Source: Arcuatula senhousia (taxonomy: Eukaryota; Mollusca; Bivalvia; Mytilida; Mytilidae). From it: a DNA stretch of 64,000 nt. The position numbers and the translations under genes were made by a program. The notes beneath the pieces were generated by a model that saw nothing but the letters and a program-made list of their open reading frames with translations, made no database searches and was not told the origin of the DNA. Where the stretch lies: assembly GCA_963971305.1 (NCBI GenBank), contig OZ020309.1:2225001-2289000 (forward strand), in the 5' to 3' direction. Below are positions 11,682-23,322 of this stretch, one piece after another (the stretch's first letter is position 1; each line of letters starts with the position of its first letter).

Positions 11682-12229
11682 TATGCATAGACAGACTAAA
11701 CAATTATATTTCAAGGAATTAGAAAAGAAAATATAAATGCAACAATATTATCAACCATATGAAGTGCAAGCCTAATGAAGGTATTAACATTGAAAACAGA
11801 AAATTGACGTGAACGTATGAACAACCTTTATGATAACGTCATTATAAATATTATATTAAGCGACCAATGTTACCATTGTTTTAGGCTAAGTAATATGTTT
11901 AATTAATGATAAATTCCAAAATGAGACGCAAGACAGACTTTTTTATTTTAAATGTCCTGTTTTGTATGCATTATAGAACCATAGTAGGTTTTCATGACAC
12001 TATAATTAATTATTGTCAATAATTGCTTGTTACAAGATTAATGCAAGGTTATCTGTAGGTCTGAAGAAAGACACATTAATTACGATATTGAGGATGAGAA
12101 ACTCTAGGTTTGTCTTCTTTTCGTTACCATTGATCGACAATTTATCCAAATCTAAAGTGAAGTCAAAGTTGCACAACGCGATGATAGAATGTTTAGCAGC
12201 AACACGAATATCTTCACTAAAGTAAATGT
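11682..12229. other. No gene recognised
   Basis: AT-rich, no motif. A 70-codon plus frame at 12013-12225 lacks any recognisable feature. Confidence 0.45.
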
Positions 12230-12395
12230 ACTAACAAAACTACCAATCTTGACAGATCAATCTCAAATGTCTTAATGAAAAGACGAAACAAGGAAGACAT
12301 TTAGAGAAATTAAAAAAAAATCCGATTAGATACAGGAAAAAGAAGGCTGGGTCAAATAATCCTCTCCCATCGCAATCCCATGGTCAGACAGTGCA
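12230..12395 (-). mobile_element. PLE family A 3' end, strongly decayed
   Basis: ACAAAACTACC, GATCAATCTC, CTCTCCCATCGCAATC and other short blocks occur in the order of the family A 3' end but with many changes. Confidence 0.5.
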
Positions 12396-13221
12396 AATGA
12401 TTAACAGCAAACTGTATGAATAAACAATTCACAATGATTGTTCGTTTAGGTAACACGTTTTACTTAACATATTTGTTTTCAGTTTTTGTCGATATATCCA
12501 ATCAAACGTTTATACAAAGTGTTTTAATTTATTTTGTTTAAAATACATTATTGGTTAGAAAGTTTGTTTGTCCATTCAAATTAACAAGCTGGGCAAATAG
12601 AAGACAGATTTGTTCGTATTCAATTTAAAAGCCTGACCTTTTACCACCCATCTTCAAATAATGTCCATGTTTCTATCTGAAATTGACCATTTGACCATCG
12701 TTAATCAATAGCTAATCTTCAGAAAGAACAGTACCATCTTGTTTAATCAGCAGATCGCAGAAACGAAGTCATTTGCGATACTTTTTTTATTTCGATATTT
12801 GAAAATAACAAACGTGCATAAAAGTGCAAGATATCCATTCAAAGAGGGTTACTATATATCAAAACAGTCAACTGAATATGCTTGATGATATTCCGGGAAT
12901 TTTATTTTTCATCATACATTGAAATTTAAATCTAAAACAACAGAAAGATATGATAAGAAATATAGTCACAAAACTTGTTAAGTGAAGACTAGTTTATAAT
13001 TTCTTGTTTTCAATTATATGTCCTTTTTAATTCATATTATGGTTGTTAAAAACAAAAACAATGTAATAGGCCAATTTCTTGTCAGACAAGTTTGACGACC
13101 ATATTTGATGAAACCAATTCTAGCCTCTTCACTTACAGATGAAACCTTGTCGTGATCTGTACCTGAGTAAGATAGATAAATGACATCAAAGTATAATGTA
13201 CTAGTACACTTGTATATAAAT
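12396..13221. other. No gene recognised
   Basis: AT-rich intergenic-type sequence with no repeat match. Confidence 0.45.
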
Positions 13222-13294
13222 AATGAATATGGTAGAGTAAAGCTGCAAACTTGAACGTGTGTACATTTTGCAGCTGTACCCTACCATATCCATT
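13222..13294. repeat. Short hairpin, 28-bp stem and 17-nt loop
   Basis: Arms 13222-13249 and 13267-13294 pair at 25 of 28 positions. Size, loop length and scattered mismatches resemble a pre-miRNA hairpin. Weaker inverted similarity continues outward, so a tiny fold-back MITE is an equally good reading. Confidence 0.6.
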
Positions 13295-14794
13295 ATCTAT
13301 TTCACATGTTTGTAAAACTGCGTGCCATTCTATTATCTATATAATGTATATAGTTAGCGCGTGTCGAGTATACTTTACGCATGCGATATTTAACGCTTAA
13401 AGGCTGGAGAGGGCAGTTGGTTCTACTGAATGTGACCATAAGAAAAGAAGCTGACCCTTCATATTGTTAGATTTCCTTTACAAAGGCCGAACCAATTCAA
13501 AACATCAGGTAGGTTTTTGTCTGGTTTTGTTCTGTTTTTCTTGATATTTCAAATTATAACTAATAACTTTATAGAAAGAGTGTTGCTACCTTTATTTGTC
13601 ACCTACTTCTTAATTACCATCAGATTAAAAAGCAATACTAGATAAAGAAAATGATAAGCGAAAATTATCCTGAGAATAAATTAAGGTGTCCAAATATTAA
13701 TTATTTCTTTCCTTAAACCGAAAACCTCTGTCTGAGTAAATAATTGAAAAAGCTTATCAAACTTTTACATTACCGATTTATACATTCGATTTAATGCTCA
13801 ATTAATTTAAAGCGCTTGTCAGATAATTTAAAACATTTGTAAGATTGTGTAAAAGCGTAAATTACATCGCATCAAAAGCGATTCCTCGATATGAAACTGA
13901 CAGAAATGAGTCATTGAAATCAGTTGTTCATTGTTGGAATTTCTCTTCTGAATAATTTACTTTCTTTAACAACACCACTTAAGTTACTGCGATAATTGCT
14001 CTGATGCTGAAAAAGGTACTTAATCAGTTGACTGTTTGGAATTTGATCAACTTCTTTTAATCGATTTGTCGTGTTTAAAGTAAAGCAGGGCAATAATAGC
14101 AACAAGCAGTAATTCCCTTTACTAATTCGGAATGAAATTTTGAAATTTAAAAATCCTGTCAATACAAAGTACAGCATAGCTAAAGAGTGAAAAGGATAAA
14201 CCGTTTTGCCTTGAAAACATTTTTGTGTTACATGTATGTAACCACCTTACCTCATTAAATACCATTGCCTGAGAATATTTAAGTATAATATCATTTTATC
14301 CTAAAAAAGCTAGTATATGAAACATGAAAAGAACAATTAAAGAAAAACACAATTGTATTTATAATTAAATCTCGAAAACTTAAATCTTTGATCTTCCTTT
14401 TCTGTATGTATCGAAGCAATTAAACAAATCGTTTTCTCGAGAATTTAATTAGAATAATTATTATTAGCACTCTAATAGGCAATTGTACTTGAAATTAAGA
14501 GAACAATCCCCATAATTTTGAAATTGAATATCAAAATAGTTCATGTTTAAGGAGTTTAGAGCGTGAAACATATACATTACGTTTAAAATCGTTTATTTGA
14601 AAAAAAAAAAGAATAACCGTGCAATTATAGACAAAACGATAATTCTTATGATATGTAAATCGTTAATGCTATGCATTGTATTTTTTATTTAAGAGTTAAA
14701 TGTTTTTATTTTAATGCTAAATGGCATGCGAAAACATTGAACGTAACACATTTTGATATTATCATCTCATGACAAAAGTATTTAAAATAAGCAA
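13295..14794. other. No supported gene; possible donor site
   Basis: CATCAGGTAGGTTTTTG near 13502-13518 resembles an exon end plus splice donor, but no coding frame supports an exon. The rest is AT-rich without recognised content. Confidence 0.35.
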
Positions 14795-15125
14795 TAATGT
14801 ACCAAGGGGTGATCAAATATCATTATATTGAAAAGACAAAGACAAAATCGGTAGACAAAATCACATCACAACGAAACAAACCACACACACAAAAAAACAA
14901 ACAAAAAAAAACAAAAAAACAAAACAACGCAATCGCATTTAGCAACGAGAACTCATGTCAAGACCAGAGTCAACTCAGGTGCTCCGGAAGAGTAAGCAGT
15001 TTCTGCTTGATATACCACATCCGTAACGTTGCCAAAGATCGATTTAGTTTTGGTCAAATCCGGAAAGGAGAAATTATGAAAAAAGCAAAAAGTACCGATT
15101 GTATCGGATATACAAATGTCAAAAA
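14795..15125 (-). mobile_element. PLE family B-related 3' end
   Basis: Starts ACCAAGGGGTGATCAAATAT, has an A-rich tract with ACAAAAAAAC units, and then the conserved CAGGTGCTCCGGAAGAGTAA block and GTCAAATCCGGAAAGGA. The order matches the 27.57-27.87 kb copy. The 110-codon frame is a by-product. Confidence 0.65.
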
Positions 15126-15516
15126 TTAAAAGACAAAAAAATTATAAGCACACACGACAAACTAAAGGAATAACCGTTATAGCCTTAAATCCAACAAAGC
15201 ACAACTAAACTGCATTAAGCACTTCCTGTTGTAGCACACCCTTTGCATAGCATATTTAGACTTTTAATTATCCCTACATCTTATTTAAAATTCAAGAAAC
15301 AATTTTAATTGTTTGGCTTAGATTTTCGGGCGACATTTTGCCTTACCGCCTTTTGGAAACAACGTTCCTATATTGTTATCATGATAAGACTGAAAGCATA
15401 TTCTTTTTTGTAGTTAGAAAGCCACTATATATGTTTACTATATGTTATCACAATTGTTTGAGTTGGCGATTGATTCCTTTCTATCATATTGTGTCTTATT
15501 TTTAAAAGGTTTTATT

Positions 15517-15805
15517 GACCTTGGTGGCTGATTGATTGGTCTAAGGCGCTGGTTGAAATACAACACTATCGATCAGTAGTCGCTACCTCTCAGGTGGTGT
15601 TCGAGTCCCGTTTGTAACTTACAACAAGTGACTTTCACATCTGTATGTGATTAGGTTTGTTAGTTACCTGCCAAAATGCAAGATCGGTGGTTTCTTCTGG
15701 GTACTCTGGTTTCCTCTACCATTAAACCACCGCCCTTTATCACCCAGGTGCGTCAAAAAGGTCGTTTAACTCCAAAAAAACAAAATAAACAAACAAAAAA
15801 GGGTT
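15517..15805 (+). mobile_element. tRNA-derived SINE
   Basis: The head looks like a serine-type tRNA: GGTGGCTGATTGATTGGTCT then AAGGCG in the A-box position, a long variable-arm region, and GGTGTTCGAGTCCCG as the B box. A central block (GGTACTCTGGTTTCCTCTAC) resembles the conserved domain of bivalve SINEs of the MetaSINE type, as I remember it. It ends in an A-rich tail with AAACAAAATAAACAAAC. The tRNA fold is not intact enough to call a functional tRNA gene. Confidence 0.75.
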
Positions 15806-16859
15806 TCAGTACATATTGTCAAGCATTTCTAATTATAAAAGAAATGGAACGTTTGTTTTACCCTTTCGAGATTGTGTAATCTAGTTATGAAATTACTTGC
15901 GTGGCGATTAATACATATATAAGTCCAATAATTAAGGCGATATGATATAAAAGAACTACACGTAAACCTAAATGATGTAAAAAAATTATTAACTGACTGC
16001 ACATATGGATTGTACAAACGCTCTCAGCGCTAGATGTTAATTAGTAAGAATAATGTAGATGATGTCAATAAGCCTTAAAATTTGTTCTATTTCAGTAAAG
16101 AGTGATAAATACCATATCAATTATGCTAACATACCAATACTAAACTTGTATTGGGCATAATACATTTATGTTTTAAAGAAGGACTTACGACTATAGATTT
16201 TAGGAATATTGCTTTAAAGGATTACGCAACGCACTCAAGGTGTGCCATTTCTAGAAATATGCACTTTATTCCTACATGTCCATGAAATCTTTAATGATAA
16301 AATGTAAGGGCGACCTCTTTGTTTTGAGACGATGAGATAGCATTTTATTATTCGAAAGAGAATAATGGTTTAGGTACAAAAGTTATGTGGTATACAACTG
16401 TACCTAGGTCGGAAAACAATTTATTTTTGATAACTACATAATATGTGACCTGATCTGGATACATCATTTTGACAGGCCAACAGTGTTTTTGGTATACAAA
16501 AAATATGGTTAGAATAAATTGTCAACACGTGGGCTCGGACTGGCTAATTTGAACAATAAATTCTCAGCTTATTCAAACATGTATTTGCAACAGATCGGTA
16601 ATGTTCCGATAGAAAAAAAATATGGCAATCGTTTTCAGATATATCGTCGGAAACTGTAACCCCGGTTGCCCAAGAAAGTTTGCGTCGAAATTTTCGTCCC
16701 GGTTTTTGCCCCCTTTGGTCCATAAATATATATCGACCAATATCAATTTGTTACAAATCTCCACAATTTTCACATCAATCACTTAATTGTTCTAAATGAG
16801 TTATATCATATATGTAAGTATGAATATAGTCTTTTTAAATATGCATTATAGGACAAAGC
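15806..16859. other. No gene recognised
   Basis: Mixed AT-rich sequence. A 69-codon minus frame at 16573-16782 has no motif and is not called. Confidence 0.4.
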
Positions 16860-16930
16860 ACACTACCTTTATCGCACCCCCTACATCGCATCCCTTACCC
16901 TATATCGCATACCCTATATCGCACCCCTAA
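16860..16930 (+). repeat. Short TATATCGCAYCC repeats
   Basis: Four imperfect copies of a unit near CCCTATATCGCA lie in about 60 bp, adjoining the fold-back that follows. Confidence 0.5.
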
Positions 16931-16964
16931 AAATATCAACAATTTATTCTATATAATATAATGA

Positions 16965-17098
16965 ACATAACATGGCCAAATCTGCATCACACGCTGTATT
17001 AACCCTTGACCTATATCATACCTCGGGCCGTTGGCACTCGGAATGATAAAGGTGTCTCGGGTAAATACAGCAAATGATACAGATTTTGCCATGTATTA
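16965..17098. mobile_element. Fold-back element
   Basis: Two arms of about 55-60 bp (from ACATGGCCAAATCTGCATCA to its mirror ending GATACAGATTTTGCCATGTA) face each other around CGGGCCGTTGGCACTCGG. Non-coding. Confidence 0.65.
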
Positions 17099-17294
17099 TT
17101 CAATATATATATTACACATTTGGTTGACGAAATATTTTATGGTCGAGTACTGTTATGTATTCTCCCTTAAATGCGGTGGGTTTTTTTGTGCGCTCTTTAT
17201 GCAGTCTTTTATTCCTTTCATTGCCTAGCGCACTAATGTGTTTTTCCTCTACTCAAACGGATTTGCTGAACTAGTCAGGAACAGAAATTCTGAA

Positions 17295-17490
17295 TAAATA
17301 AAGGAAATAACAAAACTACCGAACTTGAATGATGAATCTCATAGTCCAGAGAAAATGACAAAAAAGAACCAATCAGACCGGATAATTGGTGGATCGCAAT
17401 GGTCCTGACTTGTTACAGGCATTTCAAACAAAATGGTGGGTTAAACCAGGTTTTATGGCGCCAAACCTCTCTCTTCCATTGCAATCTTAT
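17295..17490 (-). mobile_element. PLE family A 3' end only
   Basis: From AATAAAGGAAATAACAAAAC to TTCCATTGCAATCTTA, close to the 46.95-47.14 kb sequence with a few changes. No reverse-transcriptase remnant is attached, so the insertion is truncated inside the 3' untranslated region. Confidence 0.85.
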
Positions 17491-19407
17491 AATAATAGTC
17501 GTGAATAATTTTTCATAGTTATATTATTGTTGTCAAGAAAAGTTGCAAAAATTAATATCTGAGAAATTATCACCAGACATTAATGAAGAAATGATAATAC
17601 ATTGTTGTGGCATGCAGTGTTCGATTCTTCGTATTTCTAAGCAAATCATGTGAAGTATGTATCTGTTAACATAATACAAAGGGTGACAGGTAGATTTTTT
17701 ATTGTCAATAGGCTGAAACACGGTGAAAGATGTATTATGTTGGTGGTTTTTCTTATGTACCCAACGATAATTTATTGTTTCACACAATTTTTTTTTAAAC
17801 ATTTCCAGACTTTACTTCGCCATTCGCACGTTTTATCTATTCAAAACCCATAAATAATATTTGCCTTCCCCCTTTTTAAATCAAAAAGAAAAACCATTCT
17901 GTAATTATATTCGAGAATTGAAAAATTATTACAAAGATAAATGATGTATGTATACCTAACTACAGAAATTATTATATCATATTAAGCTTTTATTTATAAT
18001 TATGCAAGAGTTTAATTGGACACGTAAAGTTCTAAGAACAAATGGGCTATTTGCAGAATGAAGGACATTCTTTAATACTAGGTTATTCCAAACTTGCATG
18101 TTTATACTCGTGCAAAACAATATTTCTAGTATCTATTGTGTCCAAACCATCAATGAATGCAAACCTTTAGTAAAACAAAATTAACTAAAACCATTCAATC
18201 CCGATGCTGCATGATGTTTATTTCACTTTGACATACACATTTTAATTTAATAGCCATTATTCAGGAACGTTTACCCATAAGCAATCGTAGATTTTCAATG
18301 TTACAAATGGGAAACTATAATAGAATTACAAGTTATACTACACTGAAAGAACATTTCACATTTGGAACAAAATGTACTTAAGGAAATTGGGGTCTTCAAT
18401 TTGACTTAGACATGGTGCTTATTTAAGACAAAATTGAGTTTCAATCTTTAAGAAATTTGTATTGCTTATATAGGAAAAATCATCCTAATGCATATGTTTT
18501 TAAAACCATACATAGAATTTTGTACATTTTTTATCATTGATTAGTTTGATATCTTTGAATAATTGGGCATGACTAAAACTTTCAAGTAAAATTGTAGAGT
18601 TATTTCCCTTGGGTGTTCTGTATCCCTTAAATAGTTTATCAATTGAAATTAAAATTCAAATATCGTCAAGATATAATTACTTGGATACTTCTGTACTAGT
18701 TTTGAGAGTTATGGGCTTAAACTGAATTTGAACTTTTAAGCATATCCAAGGCAAAAGCTAGCACACGAAATGTTCATTGATTTCACACCAGGTTAACATC
18801 CATTCCCCAAAACAATACAGTTTTTTGTTTTGTTTATTGAGGTGATAACTTAGATATAATTTATATAGAATGAATTGAAAATATGCAGAAAAAAGGAGAT
18901 AAGTCTTGCATGTTTGCAAAATTTGATTACTTTGTTCATCAACTTTTGGACTGAATCTCAACTCGTCCATGTTGCTTTCCAACGAATCCTGATGTTTTTT
19001 TTTTGGTTTTACATATGAACCCAACAAAACATTAAAACAATAAATTTGGTGGGATAAAATTCTTCATGTGCCAGATTCTGATTTATATGTGGTCAGCCTC
19101 TTAGCATCCCTTAACAATGATCATGTCCACTGTAGACAAAACTTGTCAAGTAAATTATATCCGAATAAGATTATTTTGATTTTATAGTGTTCTATCTTAC
19201 ATGAGCATTATAAGAAGGAACCAACAAACGAATAGCTATTTCCGTTTTAGCAGAACTGCTAAATTTTTGTGCTAGAGCATAAAAAACAACGATGGAAGAA
19301 AGCAAAGGTGTTCATTTGGAAATCAAATAACGTAAATCTGGAAAGACAAAGACATCATTAGGAGACATAAATAAAACAAAATAAACCGCATAATAATAAA
19401 AAAGCTG
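17491..19407. other. No gene recognised
   Basis: AT-rich. Short frames at 17533-17802, 17650-17853 and 18758-19027 have no recognisable domain and overlap each other in part. Confidence 0.45.
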
Positions 19408-19575
19408 TTAACTGTTGCGGAGCATTGATGTTCACTCTTGTTTTGTCTTGGGTTCTTGTTGCTGATTGCAGTTTTGGAAATAATGTGTGTTTTCTTTTGT
19501 TCTTTGGTTTGTTTAGCTGTGACGATTATATGTCTACCGATTTTATTTTTGTCACCTCTATATTTCAATATTGAC
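19408..19575 (+). mobile_element. PLE family B-related 3' end, decayed
   Basis: GTTGCGGAGCATTGATGTTC, then GTTTTGTCTTGGGTTCTTG and CTACCGATTTTATTTTTGTC follow the block order of the 14.8 and 27.6 kb copies, in the opposite orientation. Confidence 0.45.
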
Positions 19576-20261
19576 AGCACATTTTTTTAAATGTCGGAAT
19601 ATTTCTATTATTCCGATTTAAATATTTCAAGCATTTTAAACTGTTTTTGTACAGCTTTACCATTATTATAAATGTTTTTTTTATCATTTTGTTAATTTCA
19701 TACAAGTAGCGCTCGCATAAAAAAACCCCAAACAAATGTGTCAGCTTGCAGACGACAAACGCGACATCAAACTCTGGTAAACTTCAATTCAATACTTTAT
19801 TCAAACTGTTGTATAATTGTGTAGAAACCAAACTTAGGATGTTAACAAAAGCTCTGACGCAAGGACACTGAGCTTGATAGAATAACAATCAAATACTGCT
19901 CAAAATTGAAAAAAAAATAGAGTAGCATACAGACACTGAATTTATATTGCAGGACACACATACACGGAAGGAAAGGTAAAACATATTTTGGTCCAGTCTT
20001 CATCATCGTTATTCATGTGCAAAAATAACTGTTGCAAAAAATGGGGCGGGGGCACTGGCTGAATGGCAAGCCTTCTGTAAATCCATCATATCGAATGATT
20101 ATTGACTTTAATCCGTCAATCAGACCGTGTCAGAATCATATTATCAAATAAAAAACAATGTAAGTTTTAACCATGAGTAATAGCATCTGCATCATTGAAG
20201 TGGCTGTATATAAACAAATTCGTGTGATAATATCCTGCACTACTTGAGCGATAAATATTCT

Positions 20262-20347
20262 TCTTCCGTCCTGTTCTCGTTTGTGTTTAAGGTTACGTCT
20301 TTGGAATTTTGACATTCGGATGCCTTATTGGTACCGCTGCTTATTTA
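20262..20347 (+). mobile_element. PLE family B terminal fragment
   Basis: GACATTCGGATGCCTTATTG and GTACCGCTGCTT match the family B terminus. Only the last 80 bp or so are present. Confidence 0.55.
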
Positions 20348-20385
20348 AGTGTTTGTTTGTATTGATAAAATTAGATTTTAAATGC

Positions 20386-20815
20386 AAAGTACAAAGTGGG
20401 TATAAATTAATTGAAAATAATATGTTTGTGTTCTCAGTAAATATATAACACTAGTAGATGCACACATCTTTTGATTGGACATAATTTACTTAAAAATTGT
20501 ATGTATAGTTAATCAGTGTTGTTAAGAGTTCAAGTTCCTTTCTAGTATGCAATTTTCAAGGCCATTCCAGCTAGTGTATTAACTCTTGTTTTCTGGACAA
20601 AAACTGATTTTTTCTTTATTGACTTCAAGGAATCTATCCTTGATTTTTACTAAATTTCTTAATATAGTGATTTCTTCTAGTGATTGTAAAATGTAAAGTA
20701 CCAATTTGAAAGTGGGTGTAAATAAAACTGTAAGTAATATGTCTGTGTTCTATGATCTGTTCAGTCAACATAAGTGCAATGTTCTTGTTTTAGATTAAAT
20801 ATTGATCAAAGACGG
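20386..20815. repeat. Diverged direct repeat, about 320-bp spacing
   Basis: The block around AAGTGGGTATAAATTAATTG at 20394 recurs as AAGTGGGTGTAAATAAAACT at 20711, each followed by a TATGT(T/C)TGTGTTCT stretch. The segment with TTTTAGATTAAATATTGATC near 20790 also recurs near 34626. No coding content. Confidence 0.45.
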
Positions 20816-21574
20816 CCAATGTAAGATAAGAAGAAGATGATTTTGAAGATGGATTGGGAAAGGTCAGGTTTCTTAATCAGTTATAACAAATGTGATGGGT
20901 AAAAATCTATCATTTCTATCTGTGGCTCGCTTCTTACTCAATATAGAAATGTAATATATTTGTGTTGTTAATCTAGAGGACATTTTTGATATTCGACAAT
21001 TTGTATGTCTGCATCCAACATAAGATTTTCGAATATAGAATAAGAAAAATGAACCTGTTAATTCTCTTAAGAAGAAGCATTTTTAAATGTAAAAGATAAA
21101 TTAAGGAAGATTTGAAATGTGTCAGCACACTTTTGGCATTTATCTTAAAAAAATGATAAAATTTGAGTAAAACAGTCTTGTCTTTATTTCTTTTTTTTCA
21201 AATCATGCCTTCATGATACATGTAGGATTCATTCAAAAATCGCTTTCAAGAAACAAGACCAAAACTCTTTGACTATTTACAAAAGAAGTTGGTATCAATA
21301 TATCTGGTTAAAACAATCGTTTACAGTAGTAAATGTAGTAGACGTTGTCAAAATGAACAAAAAATAAAGTTAGAGAGTATTAATAATATTTTTTTTCATG
21401 ATTTTAATGTTATTGCCTCTAAAATATTTATTTTTCGAATAAACCTTTGATGGAAACGTGAAGTAATTTTTATAGAATGAATTAAATTGTTTATTGTGGT
21501 ATTTTTTTTTAATGGTTTGACAATATTTCTTACTCGTTTGAAGTTTTTAAAGCACTATATTCTGTAAGAGAGAA
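20816..21574. other. No gene recognised
   Basis: AT-rich, no repeat boundary or frame worth reporting. Confidence 0.45.
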
Positions 21575-21700
21575 GCAAAAGTGTACCAAAGGGGAAATTA
21601 AACATCATTATACCGGAAAAACAAAGACAAAATCAGTAGACCCAAAAAAATTCACCACAAAGAAGAAAAAGGCAACAAAAACCTTTATAACAACTATTAC
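21575..21700 (-). mobile_element. PLE family B-related terminal fragment
   Basis: GTGTACCAAAGGGGAAATTA and CCGGAAAAACAAAGACAAAA match the terminal part of the 27.57 kb copy. A further short terminal match in plus orientation (CCCCATTGGTACCTCTG) lies at 21822-21838. Confidence 0.5.
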
Positions 21701-21850
21701 AATGATTTAGACACATTTAAAAAAAAGATTTCATAATATCAATTACTATAACGTAACAAATAAAACTTCACAGAATATGTCAAATTCAACCTAACGTTGT
21801 GCTTTAATCGAACTTTCGTATACCCCATTGGTACCTCTGTTTTTTTAATG

Positions 21851-22189
21851 TTGTCTTGTGTCTATACTGGTAACTTTGGTCTTCAAAACTATTTAATAGA
21901 CAAGATAATTCCAAAGTCGAAGCTTGATTTTAGAGCTCAATTAGATTTATCAAGATAGAGTGTTATGATTAAACTAACGACGTCATAGACATTCGTTAAT
22001 ATTCTCGTGCGAATTCTAGTCATGATTATTTACTGTCAGACTTTAGTGTACTGAAGAAGAAATCAAGAAACTTTAATGAATATAATTTACATGTCGGTCG
22101 CTCTATTTGTGATTTTAGAACGGAGAACAGCAGTAAATTCACTTTTCCTTTGTTTTTATTTATTTCAATAATTACTGTTAACTAGCATA
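21851..22189. other. No gene recognised
   Basis: AT-rich sequence with no motif. Confidence 0.4.
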
Positions 22190-22345
22190 TTTTCAAAAAT
22201 AGTTTATTTCCCGTTTTTCAGTCTTTTGGTGATTCCGCGTATATTTATATTTGCGAATCTGCAATGATTTGTGTTCGCGAAGTTCTATAACTTGAATATT
22301 TTTTGAAAATAAATCGCCCGCAAAAAATAAGTTATTTGAATTATA
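22190..22345. repeat. Possible decayed MITE
   Basis: Inverted blocks AAATAGTTTATTTCCCG and CGCAAAAAATAAGTTATTT bracket a CGCGAA-containing core similar in style to the 9.2 kb MITE. Ends are too worn to be sure. Confidence 0.3.
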
Positions 22346-23112
22346 GTTTAGTATAAAATTGTTCATACAGTTTGTCATATAGCATTTTTTTTGTATCCCA
22401 CTGAATCAATCAATTAATCTTTAAATAAAGGGCCAGACGAGTAAGCAAAACATATAACTTAAGTATACATCTAAGACAAAATCATTTCTAAGGAACCTCC
22501 ATTAAAAAATGCAAGCTTTTTTTCAAATCAAAGTCATTCAAAACACTAGGATTCCGATCTTGCATTCCATGAAGTATGCAAATAAGGTATATCATAGCTG
22601 ATTTATTCTAAGCAATCATTGGTAGCATGAACAGAAATATGAGAACGAGATCAATCTAATGTTGTGAAAGTAAATGATTTGATACTTTTCTGGAAAAAAA
22701 ACTTTTTAAGATATGACCATAAACGTATGGTCTAGATACTCAAATGGTCCGGAACATACACATACTTATAAGAAAAAAACACCAAACCAATACATTGTTT
22801 ACTTATAAATAAATAAATATAGGATTTCTTTCAGATAATTGCAAATGTTAGATTTTCATAGTGTTTTGTTGTTTTCTTCCTTTATCGGATATTTGACACG
22901 CTTCATTGAAAATTGGCAATGCGACGAATGCGCTTTAGCAATCGACAAAGTTTTTTTATCTTCTGGAGCACATGAATTCAATTTCGTTCGCTGTTGTATC
23001 TGTGTTTGTTTGTGTATGTGTGTCGTTGTTAATCGTATTCGTTTTGTTTTTGACCTTTCATATTTTTAGCATTCGTAATAACCGATGAAATCAATTTAGT
23101 TTAGATCATTGT
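22346..23112. other. No supported gene
   Basis: A plus-strand frame of 76 codons at 22839-23069 follows TTTCTTTCAG, an acceptor-like sequence, and its start is hydrophobic. It has no recognisable domain, so it is not called. Confidence 0.35.
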
Positions 23113-23322
23113 GCTGTGGACTCATTTATTTTCGTGGGTACTAATTTTTGATGAAAAATGATCAGTTCGTGGATTCTTAAATTCGTGGATTTGAAGTCTG
23201 CAGCATTTAAATCAAATGTTATTTTTTTTTCCTTTTCGTGAGTCATCAATTTTCGTCGGTAAAGGCCAGAAATGAAAACCATGACAAATTGATACCCCAC
23301 GAATAATAATAAAACCACAGTA
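23113..23322. mobile_element. MITE, TTTCGTGGG family
   Basis: Ends GGACTCATTTATTTTCGTGG and ACGAATAATAATAAAACCAC form the family's inverted ends. Inside are TTCGTGGATT and TTCGTCGGTAAAGG. The minus-strand frames over it are by-products. Confidence 0.75.

Noticed and set aside
15517..15610. Functional serine tRNA gene
   Set aside because: Arms do not pair well and the sequence continues into a SINE body and A-rich tail.
22839..23069. Possible exon with hydrophobic start after TTTCAG
   Set aside because: No domain, odd Cys/Val-rich tail from a TGTGTTTG repeat, and no donor or partner exon found.
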